Positions 8,784 through 17,436 of a DNA stretch of 64,000 bases are shown here, one piece after another. Origin of the DNA: Luteibacter sp. UNC138MFCol5.1 (GTDB lineage Bacteria > Pseudomonadota > Gammaproteobacteria > Xanthomonadales > Rhodanobacteraceae); contig NZ_FODZ01000001.1 in NCBI RefSeq assembly GCF_900110505.1, positions 462,216 to 526,215 on the forward strand, in the 5' to 3' direction. Each line of letters opens with the position of its first letter. Within the stretch, counting starts at the first letter, position 1. The notes beneath the pieces were generated by a model. It made no database searches. It had not been told where the DNA came from and saw nothing but the letters and a program-made list of their open reading frames with translations. A program made the translations under genes and the position numbers.

Positions 8784-11243
8784 TCAAAAATCGTAACACC
8801 CCGTCAGCAGCACCACGCGCCCCTGCCGCACAGGCACGAACGTCTCGTCGAAGTTCACCGCGTAGAGCGTGCGGTCGAAGAGGTTCTTGACGCCGAGCGT
8901 GACGCGCCAGCGTTCGCCGTAGCGGGAGACGTTCGCCTCGACGCTGGCCTGGCCGGGAATGCCGAAATAACGGCCGTCGGCGGTGGTGCGGCCCAGGCTG
9001 CGGCTCCTTGCGAGCACGCCGGCGGCCACGCCCCACGGCTTTACCTCGCCGCTGCCGAAGCGATAGCTGCCCCATACGGCGGCCTGATGCTTCGGTGCGC
9101 CGGTCGGACGGGTGTCGTCGTTGTTGTGGATGCGCGCCTCGGTGAGGCTGGCCAGCACGTCGAGCCCGGGTGCCACTTCGCCCGCGAACTCCACTTCCAG
9201 TCCGCGGTTGGTCTGGCCGGGGCCAGGCGTGGCGAAAAAAGGCGGCTCGGGCGAGACGAGGTCGACGCTGTGATCGACGCGGATGCGGTAGACCGCCGCG
9301 GTGAGGCGTGCCCGCTGGTCGAAGAGGTCGAACTTTCCGCCGACCTCCACCTGCCGCGACGTCGCCACCGGCAGCGGCTGGCCATCCTTGCCGAGCAGTG
9401 GATCGGGCTGGAAGCCGGTGGAGGTGTCCGCGTACAGCGCGACATCGGGCGACACCTTGTAGACGACGCCGAGCTTCGGGATCCAGCGCGACTGGTGCAC
9501 GCGCCGCGGCGAGCCGTCTTCCCATCGCGTCTCCAGCCGATAGCTGGTGCGGCGAAGCGCGGCGAGCACGTTCCAGTCCTCGCCGATCGCGATCTGGTCC
9601 TGCAGGTAGATGCCCGCGTTGGTCTGCCACGAACCGCCTAGATTCTGCACCGTCGTGCTCACGGGCGTGACCATCGCGTTGTACTTCTTCGAGAAGTCGC
9701 TCGTCGTGCGCAGGTCGTACGCGATGGGCCGCGTCACGATGACGGACCCGCGATCCATCGAGCCTGCCATGTCGTCGCTCACCTCCACATTGCCGTTACC
9801 GTCGTCGCCGGCGTGCGTGCGCGCGAGGTCGATGCCCATCAGCAGCGTATGCGTGACGTCGCCGTGCTCGAAGCGCGTGGTGAGGTCGTTCTGCCACGTC
9901 CAGTACGTGCCGGAATAGCGGAAGCGGCGATCCACCGCGTCGAGCGCACCGGCGAAGCCACCGATCAGATACGACTGGCTGCGGCCGTCGCTGCGCTGGC
10001 GCACGTACTGGCCCTGGCTGTGGAACGTCCAGTCGTCGGCGACGTCATGATCCAGCTCGAACACGGCGCGACTGGTGCGGAACGTGGAGACGTCCGTCGG
10101 ATCGTTCGACGAGACGTCCGAAAGCGTCGCGGTCGAAAGCGTCGGACCCAGCAATACCGAGTGGTCGGGACCCGGCACGCGGTTGTCGACGAATTCCAGT
10201 CCGGCCATGACGCGCGTGCGGTCACCCTGCCACGCGAGCGACGGGGCGAGGTAGGCGCCACGCCCGCCGCCGTAACCCTGCGGCGTCTTCTCGCCGCGTT
10301 GTCCCGCGGCGACGAGGCGGTAGGTGAACGCACCGTCCTTCGACGCGGTGCCGGCGAGATCGAGACCCACGCGTGCGCCGTCGTACTCGCCGAGCGAATA
10401 GGTCAGCGTGCGCACGGTGCTCGCCTGCGGCCGCTTCATGACGACGTTGATCGAGCCGCCGAAATTGTTGTTCTGCGAGGCGTCGCCGAGGATCGCTTCC
10501 GGGCCGCGCAGCACTTCGACGCGCTCGATGCCGATGAGCGGAGGCAGGTCTTCGGTGCGGGCGATGCCGTTCGGCATGCCGTCCGTCATGCCATGCCCGG
10601 CATCGAAGCCGCGGATGAGGAAAAGTGGCGATCCGCCGTAACCATCCACGTACTGGACGCCGGCGACGTAACGCGCCACGTCGCCGATGTCGACCGCCTG
10701 CTGCGATTCGATGGCCTGCTTGGTGACCACCGTGACCGATTGCGGCACGTCGCTCAGGCGGGTTTCGTTGCGCGTGACCGTGCGGGTCGAATCGGCCTTG
10801 AAGCCGGTGTCGGAGACGAGGCCACGCACGTCGACCGTCGCCAGGGGCACCACGCTGTCCGGGTCGAACGTCACGTCGGCATCGACCGGCGCGGGTGTCG
10901 CGTTTCCGGCCTTCTGGCGCTGGCGGACGACGACGGTGCGCGTGTCGTAGGACTCGCGTTCGAGATCGGTGCCTTCGAGCAGTTCGTCGAGCGCCTGGTT
11001 CGGCGTCAGCACGCCTTTCGCACCGCCGGTGCGCCAGTTCGCGATCGATCCGGAGGCGGTGAGCACCTGCACGTTGGCCTGCTGACCCCATGCGAGCAGG
11101 GCGGTCGCCAGCGGTTGCGGATCGATGGAAAACGCCTTGGGAGGCAGGTTGCCGTCGGCCGCGGCGTCGGCCGCGCTGGCGCAGCGCATCGCGACGACCA
11201 GCGCGAACGCGCCGGTGAGTGCGCGCCGGCGCCCGCGAAGCAT
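8784..11243 (-). CDS. TonB-dependent siderophore receptor with N-terminal signalling (STN) domain
   Basis: An outer-membrane transporter for ferric siderophores or a similar chelate, driven by TonB, and also a signal transducer. The 819-residue protein has a signal peptide ending near ASA (about residue 24), an STN domain (about 40-105, KAFSIDPQPLATALLAWGQQANVQV), a plug with LSDVPQSVTVVT, and a 22-strand barrel ending in the aromatic residue F (GCYDF). The STN domain and the adjacent fecR and fecI predict that ligand binding signals to the anti-sigma factor. The ATG at 11243 is preferred over a TTG at 11252. The ligand is not identifiable. Confidence 0.93.
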   Translation of the reverse strand: MLRGRRRALTGAFALVVAMRCASAADAAADGNLPPKAFSIDPQPLATALLAWGQQANVQVLTASGSIANWRTGGAKGVLTPNQALDELLEGTDLERESYDTRTVVVRQRQKAGNATPAPVDADVTFDPDSVVPLATVDVRGLVSDTGFKADSTRTVTRNETRLSDVPQSVTVVTKQAIESQQAVDIGDVARYVAGVQYVDGYGGSPLFLIRGFDAGHGMTDGMPNGIARTEDLPPLIGIERVEVLRGPEAILGDASQNNNFGGSINVVMKRPQASTVRTLTYSLGEYDGARVGLDLAGTASKDGAFTYRLVAAGQRGEKTPQGYGGGRGAYLAPSLAWQGDRTRVMAGLEFVDNRVPGPDHSVLLGPTLSTATLSDVSSNDPTDVSTFRTSRAVFELDHDVADDWTFHSQGQYVRQRSDGRSQSYLIGGFAGALDAVDRRFRYSGTYWTWQNDLTTRFEHGDVTHTLLMGIDLARTHAGDDGNGNVEVSDDMAGSMDRGSVIVTRPIAYDLRTTSDFSKKYNAMVTPVSTTVQNLGGSWQTNAGIYLQDQIAIGEDWNVLAALRRTSYRLETRWEDGSPRRVHQSRWIPKLGVVYKVSPDVALYADTSTGFQPDPLLGKDGQPLPVATSRQVEVGGKFDLFDQRARLTAAVYRIRVDHSVDLVSPEPPFFATPGPGQTNRGLEVEFAGEVAPGLDVLASLTEARIHNNDDTRPTGAPKHQAAVWGSYRFGSGEVKPWGVAAGVLARSRSLGRTTADGRYFGIPGQASVEANVSRYGERWRVTLGVKNLFDRTLYAVNFDETFVPVRQGRVVLLTGCYDF

Positions 11244-11273
11244 GTACGGCAAGACCTGCGGCCCCTTGGGTTT

Positions 11274-12299
11274 TCAGCGCGGCTGGGCACTCCGCGCCAT
11301 CGTCGTCTGACGGGCGAGTTCCAGTCGATCGGGGTAGGTGGCGACACGCACCGGGAAAACCCGCGGCAGGGCGGCCACCCAGCTGTCGATGGTATCGACC
11401 TCGACCGTACCGGTAAACGTCAGCTTGCCCAGCGTGGGGTCCGCCAGGCGAACCGGGCGCTTGCTGTAGCGATTCACGTTCTCCACCACCGAGGCCAGCG
11501 GTTCGTTGACGAACTCCAGCCGATGCCCGCGCCAGGCGACGGCGTTGGCCGGATCGACGTCGAGGATGCGCATCGCCTGGGTCTCAGGATCGAACGAGAC
11601 TTCGCGGCCGGCGCCCAGTTCGACCGTGCCGGCATCGCTCTGGGCCGCCATCGGCGACACGCGAACGCGGCCTTCCGTCACCGTGACCGTGACCCGTTCC
11701 CCCGTGCGACGGACGTTGAAGGCGGTACCGAGGTCGCGGATCCGGAGGGGCCCGGCGTTGACGATGAAGGGGCGCTCCGCGTGCGCGACGCGGAAGAACG
11801 CCTCGCCCGCGTCGAGATCGACCATGCGCTCGTCGCGGCCGTAGCGCGCGGTCACCGAACTGGCGCCACCCAGCTCGATGCTCGAGCCGTCGGGAAGCGC
11901 GATGTCGCGATGACCGGCGCGTTCGCTGGCGTAGCTGGCGCTCACGTCCTGGGTGCGGGGCTTCAGGGCCAGGAACGCGCCCGCGCCGACGACCGCCAGC
12001 GCGACACCGGCGGCGAGCGCCAGGGCGAAGCGCGGACGACGGGCGCGCGCGGGAGCCGTCGCCGTCGCGGGGACGTAGCGGTCCACGAACGCGCGGCGCT
12101 CGGCGCCGCCCATGGCGGCGATGGACTCGGCGAGCGCGGACGCCTGTTCGAAGGCGTCGGCGTGGCGCGGATCGGCCTCCAGCCACTCGCTCCAGGCGAG
12201 AAGCTCGGCGTCGGGCAGGGAAGGATCGCGCAGCCGCGTCCACCAGTCGGCGGCGGTGTGCTCGAGTGGCCGGTCGAACGGGGAGGTGGTCGTTGTCAT
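11274..12299 (-). CDS. FecR-family anti-sigma/sigma regulator
   Basis: An inner-membrane regulator passing the receptor signal to the ECF sigma factor. The 341-residue protein has the FecR arrangement: a cytoplasmic N-terminal DUF4880-type segment (AADWWTRLRDP and WLEADPRHADAFEQ), one transmembrane helix (about 93-113, ALALAAGVALAVVGAGAFLAL), and a periplasmic FecR domain (IALPDGSSIELGGASSVTARY, then GEAFFRVAH and GTAFNVRR). Its ATG overlaps the fecI stop as ATGA. The TonB receptor follows 30 bases downstream. The longer frame upstream lies inside fecI and is rejected as the start. Confidence 0.93.
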   Translation of the reverse strand: MTTTTSPFDRPLEHTAADWWTRLRDPSLPDAELLAWSEWLEADPRHADAFEQASALAESIAAMGGAERRAFVDRYVPATATAPARARRPRFALALAAGVALAVVGAGAFLALKPRTQDVSASYASERAGHRDIALPDGSSIELGGASSVTARYGRDERMVDLDAGEAFFRVAHAERPFIVNAGPLRIRDLGTAFNVRRTGERVTVTVTEGRVRVSPMAAQSDAGTVELGAGREVSFDPETQAMRILDVDPANAVAWRGHRLEFVNEPLASVVENVNRYSKRPVRLADPTLGKLTFTGTVEVDTIDSWVAALPRVFPVRVATYPDRLELARQTTMARSAQPR

Positions 12300-12859
12300 C
12301 GGGGGTTCTCCGCGCTGTCGCGGCGTTCTCGGCAATGCGCCAGGGCATTGCCGACGTGGTAGCGCACCATGCGCTCGCTCAGATTCATCTCACGCGCGAT
12401 GGTCGCGAAGTCGCGTCCGTCGATCATGTGCATCACGAAGGCGCGACTCGTTTTCGGCGGCAGCTCGTCCAGCGCGACGCGCAGGTCCCGCCACTGTTCG
12501 TGGGCCGAGGCGTGCTGCTCGGGAACGGGCGTGACATGCCAATCGTCGGCATCCGGATCCACCGGCGCCGTCGCCCGCACGTTGCGCATGCGGATCCGGT
12601 CCACGGCGAGGTTGGACGCCGCGCGGAAGAGGAACGCGCGCGGTGCGTCGATCACCGTTTCGTCGCTCAGCGAGAGCAGCTTGAGGTAGACCTCCTGCGC
12701 CACTTCCTGGGCGTCGGCCAGCGAATTCAGGCGCGCGCGGAGGAAGGCGACGAGCGCCGCGTTGTGCTCACGGAACAGGTCGACGACCTGCCGGGCCCGG
12801 TTGCCGCCCGACGAGGCGGCCGCCTCGGATGGATCCATGGTTTGCCTGACCGCGTTCAT
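12296..12859 (-). CDS. FecI-like ECF RNA polymerase sigma factor
   Basis: An ECF sigma-70 factor of 187 residues. Region 2 is at about 24-95 (DAQEVAQEVYLKLL, ending in FRAASNLAVDRIR) and region 4 at about 130-175 (LPPKTSRAFVMHMIDG followed by the helix-turn-helix FATIAREMNLSERMVRYHV). It probably transcribes the downstream receptor gene when released by FecR. It heads the operon fecI-fecR-receptor. The non-coding region upstream holds the composite motif at 12947-12978, 87 bases from the ATG, suggesting ECF-type or autoregulated expression. Confidence 0.93.
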   Translation of the reverse strand: MNAVRQTMDPSEAAASSGGNRARQVVDLFREHNAALVAFLRARLNSLADAQEVAQEVYLKLLSLSDETVIDAPRAFLFRAASNLAVDRIRMRNVRATAPVDPDADDWHVTPVPEQHASAHEQWRDLRVALDELPPKTSRAFVMHMIDGRDFATIAREMNLSERMVRYHVGNALAHCRERRDSAENPR

Positions 12860-12946
12860 GGGCTGGAGGGGAATGCTTATGGTCGCACGGTGGGAAATCG
12901 GCGCCCGTACGGGCAGGGACGAACGCCGATTTCCGCACCGGCGAAC

Positions 12947-12978
12947 CCTTAAGACGTGCCAGCTCCACGAAATTGAAA
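12947..12978 (-). promoter_or_regulatory. Composite motif TTTCAATTT-N10-GCACGTCTTAAGG upstream of fecI
   Basis: Read on the minus strand, the blocks TTTCAATTT and GCACGTCTTAAGG are separated by exactly 10 bases, as in front of the DUF535 gene at 7700-7731. It lies 87 bases upstream of the fecI ATG. The CGTC core of the second block fits an ECF sigma -10 element. Promoter function is inference. Confidence 0.5.
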
Positions 12979-13082
12979 CGGCTCCGGCGAGAAAATGCGG
13001 TCACGTCGACTAAGCCCTTGATAGGGTAGAAAGACTTTTCTTCGGCTAGGATCGCCCCAGCCCGCCAGGACCGCCGGTCGAG

Positions 13083-14774
13083 ATGCCACAGAACGACGAA
13101 CGCCTCCCCTTACGTGAATTCGCCTGGTTCATGCTGATCGCGCTGGTCGTGCTCGCGGCCGGCATCGGCATGCGGGACCCCTGGCCGCCGGACGAGCCCC
13201 GCTTCGCGCTCGTGGCCCGCCAGATGCTCGAAACCGGCCAATGGCTGTTCCCCCAGCGGGGCGCGGAGCTGTATTCCGACAAGCCGCCCATGCTCATGTG
13301 GACGGAAGCCTTCTGGATGTGGATCACCGGCGGCTGGCGCGGCGCGTTCCTACTGACCTCGCTGCTTTCCGGCCTCGGCACCCTGGCGCTGGTCTGGCAC
13401 CTCGGCCGCCGGCTGTGGAGTCCGCGCGTGGGACTGGTCGCCGCGGGGCTGGTGCTGGCGACCATGCAGTTCGTGGACGTGATCCGTCACGCCCAGATCG
13501 ATCCCCTCAATCTCTTCTGGATCACCCTGGGCAACACCGGGATCCTGCTGCACTGCCTGCGCGGCCCGAACTGGCGCATGTACTGGCTGGGCTGCTTCGC
13601 CGCCGGCCTGGGCGTGATCACGAAGGGCGTGGGCGTCGTCGTCCTGCTGATGCTGCTGCCGTACGTGCTGCTGCGCGTGCGCGCGTGGCCTGGCGTCACG
13701 ACGACGCGCGGCGATGGCTGGCGATGGGCCGGCGGCGCGGCGGCGTTCCTCGTCGCGGTGTCCCTCTGGCTGGCGCCGATGCTGCTCACGGCGTACGGCC
13801 AGCCGACGCCGGAGCACATGGCGTACGTGCGCGACATCCTGTTCCGCCAGACAGCCGAGCGTTACGCGAACTCCTGGCAGCACGAGGAAGCCCCCTGGTA
13901 CTTCCTGCTGGTCATCCTGACGCACTGGGTGCCGACCTGGCTGCTGATCCCGTTCGTGGCGAAGCCATGGCGCGAGGCGCTGCGCCAGCGGGACGGGCGC
14001 GTGTGGATGCCGCTGCTGTGGGTCGTGCTGGTGCTCGTGTTCTTCTCGATCCCGAGCGGCAAGCGCGAGATCTACATCCTCCCGGCCCTGCCGATGCTGG
14101 CGCTCGCGATGGCGCCGTACGTGCTGGAGCTGCTCAGGACGCGCTGGCTGCAGCGCGCGGCGTTCGCGATCGGAATCGCCTGCGGCGCGATTTTCGGCGC
14201 GGCCGGCCTGTGGGCCCTGATCAAGGCGCCGAAGGCGGCGCGCCGCATCGCCGAGGGCTACGAGTTGAGCGGCCACGGCGAGGCGCTATGGATCTGCGTC
14301 ATCCTCGTCGGCGCGGGCTTCTTCCTCGCCGCGGCGATCGCGCGGCCGCGCCGTGGCGTGGCCGCGCTCGCGGGCGGCATGGCGCTCGCATGGATCATCT
14401 GGCCCCTCGGCACCTTCCCCCTGCTCGATGCGAACCAGTCGACCCGCCAGCTCATGGAAGAGGCCGATACGACGATCGGCCCCGATGGCCAGCTCGGCCT
14501 CGTCCTGTGGCGCGAGGAACTGATGTACCAGGCGCGCCGGCCGGTCGCCGAGTTCGGATTCGCGCGCGACGCGGCCAGCCAGTTGCGCGATGCGCGTGCC
14601 TGGCAGGCGGCCGATCCGGCGCATCGGTGGATCCTCATCAACGACCAGGCGCTCGACGCATGCGTCGTGGCGGGCAAGGCGGTGCCGCTCGGGAAGGCGA
14701 ACCGGGTCAGCTTCTCGCTGCTGCCCGCGGAAGCGACGCGGGCCGGTTGCGAACCCGGCCCGACGCGGCCTTAG
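13083..14774 (+). CDS. ArnT-like/family 39 membrane glycosyltransferase
   Basis: A polytopic GT-C-fold transferase using a polyprenyl-phosphate sugar, of the ArnT/PMT family. The 563-residue protein has the hallmark first-loop sequence with acidic residues (MRDPWPPDEPRFALVARQML), then GAELYSDKPPMLMW, about ten or more transmembrane helices, and a C-terminal periplasmic domain. ArnT adds aminoarabinose to lipid A, but the acceptor here is unproved. The start ATG at 13083 begins a hydrophilic leader before the first helix. Its stop overlaps the convergent yrbL-like stop. A second GT39 gene lies at 61742-63694. Confidence 0.85.
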   Translation: MPQNDERLPLREFAWFMLIALVVLAAGIGMRDPWPPDEPRFALVARQMLETGQWLFPQRGAELYSDKPPMLMWTEAFWMWITGGWRGAFLLTSLLSGLGTLALVWHLGRRLWSPRVGLVAAGLVLATMQFVDVIRHAQIDPLNLFWITLGNTGILLHCLRGPNWRMYWLGCFAAGLGVITKGVGVVVLLMLLPYVLLRVRAWPGVTTTRGDGWRWAGGAAAFLVAVSLWLAPMLLTAYGQPTPEHMAYVRDILFRQTAERYANSWQHEEAPWYFLLVILTHWVPTWLLIPFVAKPWREALRQRDGRVWMPLLWVVLVLVFFSIPSGKREIYILPALPMLALAMAPYVLELLRTRWLQRAAFAIGIACGAIFGAAGLWALIKAPKAARRIAEGYELSGHGEALWICVILVGAGFFLAAAIARPRRGVAALAGGMALAWIIWPLGTFPLLDANQSTRQLMEEADTTIGPDGQLGLVLWREELMYQARRPVAEFGFARDAASQLRDARAWQAADPAHRWILINDQALDACVVAGKAVPLGKANRVSFSLLPAEATRAGCEPGPTRP

Positions 14775-15391
14775 ACCGCGGGTGCCTCGGCGCGCGTGCG
14801 CCGGAGCATCCGCTCGTACTTCTTCTTCGTGCGCGACGCGTTGTGCGCGCGATTCATCGAGCAGTGCGGCACGATGTTCTTCTCGCCGAAGCCGTCGATC
14901 ATCACGAGCCGCGGGCCGCCGCGGGAATCCTCGCCGTAGACCACGTTCCAGGCGTGGAGGTCGGCGGCGATGGTGTTGTGCGAAAGCAGCCGGGCGTAGA
15001 AGCTTTCGAGTTCCTGCTCCGTCCTGCGCGTGAAGCCTTCCGCCTTCACCCAGTCGTGCAGCGTCGGGGCGAGGCGGCCGTCCGGGGTCCGCACCTTCTC
15101 CACGATCTGGCCGAGGCCGATGTCGGTCATCTCCAGCCCCACGACGCGCGCGATCGGCGAGGTCTCGTACCCGCCCACGTAGATGCTCGTGACGTACTCC
15201 CGGAACTCGCGCACGAAGTCCTTGTACGGGCCGCTGCGCGCCAGGCGCCGGTACCACGGCGTGTCGTTCCAGCGCTGCTCGATGGACGCGGCGGAGATCA
15301 CCTTGATCAGGAGGTTCTCGTCGTCGGGATGCTGGTACACCTCGCGGACGTGGCCCGTGGCGATCGGCGTGGCATCGGCCAGTCTGAACAT
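14771..15391 (-). CDS. yrbL: YrbL-like PhoP-regulated network family protein
   Basis: A 206-residue member of the YrbL-PhoP_reg family, distantly related to protein kinases. Kinase-like features include DENLLIKVI (beta-strand lysine), a catalytic-loop-like AADLHAWNVVYGE and a metal-loop-like LVMIDGFGEKNIVP. Enterobacterial yrbL is controlled by PhoP/PmrA and its biochemical function is unknown. The ATG at 15391 is chosen because the upstream in-frame sequence overlaps the divergent sulfatase gene and is not family-like. It ends 4 bases inside the convergent glycosyltransferase gene. Confidence 0.8.
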   Translation of the reverse strand: MFRLADATPIATGHVREVYQHPDDENLLIKVISAASIEQRWNDTPWYRRLARSGPYKDFVREFREYVTSIYVGGYETSPIARVVGLEMTDIGLGQIVEKVRTPDGRLAPTLHDWVKAEGFTRRTEQELESFYARLLSHNTIAADLHAWNVVYGEDSRGGPRLVMIDGFGEKNIVPHCSMNRAHNASRTKKKYERMLRRTRAEAPAV

Positions 15392-15485
15392 CGTGGATCC
15401 TCGCTGGGGCCGTCGGCGAAAGGCGGCCGTAAGTTGCTGACAAGGCGCACAGTGTAAAGTCACGGGCCAGTAACATGCGTTTTCC

Positions 15486-17429
15486 ATGCGCGGCCGTCCG
15501 CCGCGCTCGATCCGGGACCTATTCGTGCGCAAGCTTTCCTGGCGTTTCATCGTCGTCGCCCTCGTCTTCCTGACGCTCTCACGTATCGGCCTGTCGGTCT
15601 GGCAGTGGGGCCGCGTGCACGATGCCGGTGGCATCTGGCCCATCCTGCTCGGCGGCTGGCGCATCGACATCTCCCTGGTGGCGATGATCGTCGCCTGGCC
15701 GGCGCTGCTGTCGCCCTGGCTGGGCCATCGCGCATGGCCGACCCGGCTGGCCGCCTGGTGGCTGCGCTTCTGGTGGCTGGCCTTCGTGCTGCTGGAAGTC
15801 TCCACGCCGCAGTTCATCGTCGAGTACGACACCCGGCCGAACCGCCTCTGGTTCGAGTACCTGACCAGCCCCAACGAAGTGGCATCCATGCTCTGGCAGG
15901 GCTACAAGCTCTCCGTCGGCGCCGGGCTCGTCGTCTTCGTCCTGCTCGGCTGGCTCGGCTTCCGCCTGCTGCCGACGCGCCGTCCGGATGCGCGTCCGAT
16001 GCGCGGCTGGTTGCGCCCGGTGGCGACGGCGCTGATCTTCGTCGTCCTCTTCCTCGGCGGCCGCGGCACGCTGCAGCACCGTCCGCTCAACGCGTCGCAG
16101 GTGGCGTTCACCAGCGACGCGATGGTCAACACGCTGCCGCTCGACTCCCTCTACAACGTGCTCAACGCCGCCATCGCGCTCGGCAACGAGCGTTCCGCGT
16201 CGGCCGTGTACGGCAAGATGCCGGAAGACGAGATGCAGTCGATCGTGCGCGCCGCCGCCGGTTTCGACGGCGCGCCGCTCGATCCGACGTACCCGAGCCT
16301 GCATCGCCAGCAGGCGACGCGGCAGGGCGACAAGCCGCTGAACCTCGTGATCATCCTCGAGGAAAGCCTCGGTGCGCAGTTCGTCGGCAGCCTCGGCGGC
16401 GCCGGCTACACGCCGGAACTCGACAAGCTTTCGAACGACGGCTGGTGGCTGACGCGTGCCTACGCCACCGGCACGCGCAGCGCGCGCGGCCTCGAAGCGG
16501 TGACGACGGGCTTCCTGCCCACACCGGCCGAAGCGGTGCTGAAGCTTCCGCGTAGCCAGCGCGACTTCTTCACGCTCGGCGCGCTGCTCGACACGTTCGG
16601 CTACCACACGCGCTTCCTTTACGGCGGCGAGGCGCACTTCGACAACATGCGCTCGTTCTTCTTCGGCAACGGCTTCAACGAAGTCGTCGACCGCGCGACG
16701 TTCGAAACGAAGCCGTCGTTCGTCGGCTCCTGGGGTGCGTCCGACGAGGACATGTTCAACGAGCTGCATCACCGCCTGATGGACGACGGCGAGAAGCCCA
16801 CCCTGACCGTCGCGTTCTCCGTCTCGAACCACACGCCGTGGGAATACCCGGCCGGCCGCATCCAGGCCGAGGGCGATCCCGCGAGCAACGCGAACGCCGT
16901 GCGCTACGCGGACTGGTCGATCGGCCGGTTCTTCGAGAAGGCGAAGCAGTCGCCGTACTGGAACCACACCGTGTTCCTCGTCGTCGCCGACCACGATGCG
17001 CGCGTCTTCGGCGCGAGCCTCGTGCCCGTCCGCCACTTCCACATTCCCGCGCTGATCATCGGTGCCGGCGTGCCGGTGAAGAAGGACGATCACATCGTCA
17101 GCCAGGTCGACCTCGCACCGACGTTGCTCTCGCTCATCGGCATCAGCAGCGAGCATCCCATGCTCGGCGCGGACCTGACGCAGCGCTATCCCGATCGCGC
17201 GATCATGCAGTACGGCGACAACTACGGTTACCTCAAGGGCGACACGCTGGTCGTGCTGCGCCCGAACCAGGAGGCGACCCAGTACCACTATCTCGTGCAG
17301 GGCGAGAAGCTCGACCCCGAGGCCGTCGATCCGCAGCTGGAGAAAACGGCCCTCGCGCATGCCCTCTGGCCCAGCTGGGCGTACGGCAACCAGCGATACC
17401 GCCTGCCTCCGAAGGGCGAGTCGAAGTAA
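15486..17429 (+). CDS. LTA synthase-like sulfatase/phosphoglycerol transferase, membrane-bound
   Basis: A 647-residue inner-membrane protein of the alkaline phosphatase superfamily (LtaS/OpgB/EptA-like). About five N-terminal transmembrane helices (residues 15-195) are followed by a periplasmic sulfatase-fold domain. That domain has the metal-binding LVIILEESLG, a Thr/Ser-containing nucleophile region GTRSARGLEAVTTG, VSNHTPWEYP and a C-terminal metal motif VADHDARVFG. Likely activities are transfer of phosphoglycerol or a similar group to a periplasmic glycan or lipid, but the substrate is unknown. It starts 94 bases from the divergent yrbL-like start. Confidence 0.85.
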   Translation: MRGRPPRSIRDLFVRKLSWRFIVVALVFLTLSRIGLSVWQWGRVHDAGGIWPILLGGWRIDISLVAMIVAWPALLSPWLGHRAWPTRLAAWWLRFWWLAFVLLEVSTPQFIVEYDTRPNRLWFEYLTSPNEVASMLWQGYKLSVGAGLVVFVLLGWLGFRLLPTRRPDARPMRGWLRPVATALIFVVLFLGGRGTLQHRPLNASQVAFTSDAMVNTLPLDSLYNVLNAAIALGNERSASAVYGKMPEDEMQSIVRAAAGFDGAPLDPTYPSLHRQQATRQGDKPLNLVIILEESLGAQFVGSLGGAGYTPELDKLSNDGWWLTRAYATGTRSARGLEAVTTGFLPTPAEAVLKLPRSQRDFFTLGALLDTFGYHTRFLYGGEAHFDNMRSFFFGNGFNEVVDRATFETKPSFVGSWGASDEDMFNELHHRLMDDGEKPTLTVAFSVSNHTPWEYPAGRIQAEGDPASNANAVRYADWSIGRFFEKAKQSPYWNHTVFLVVADHDARVFGASLVPVRHFHIPALIIGAGVPVKKDDHIVSQVDLAPTLLSLIGISSEHPMLGADLTQRYPDRAIMQYGDNYGYLKGDTLVVLRPNQEATQYHYLVQGEKLDPEAVDPQLEKTALAHALWPSWAYGNQRYRLPPKGESK

Positions 17430-17436
17430 AGGATGC

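Noticed and set aside
9813-12362. Very long plus-strand open reading frame of about 850 codons
   Set aside because: It is antisense to the fecR and TonB-receptor genes, rich in Arg/His/Gly with no domain; a high-G+C artefact.
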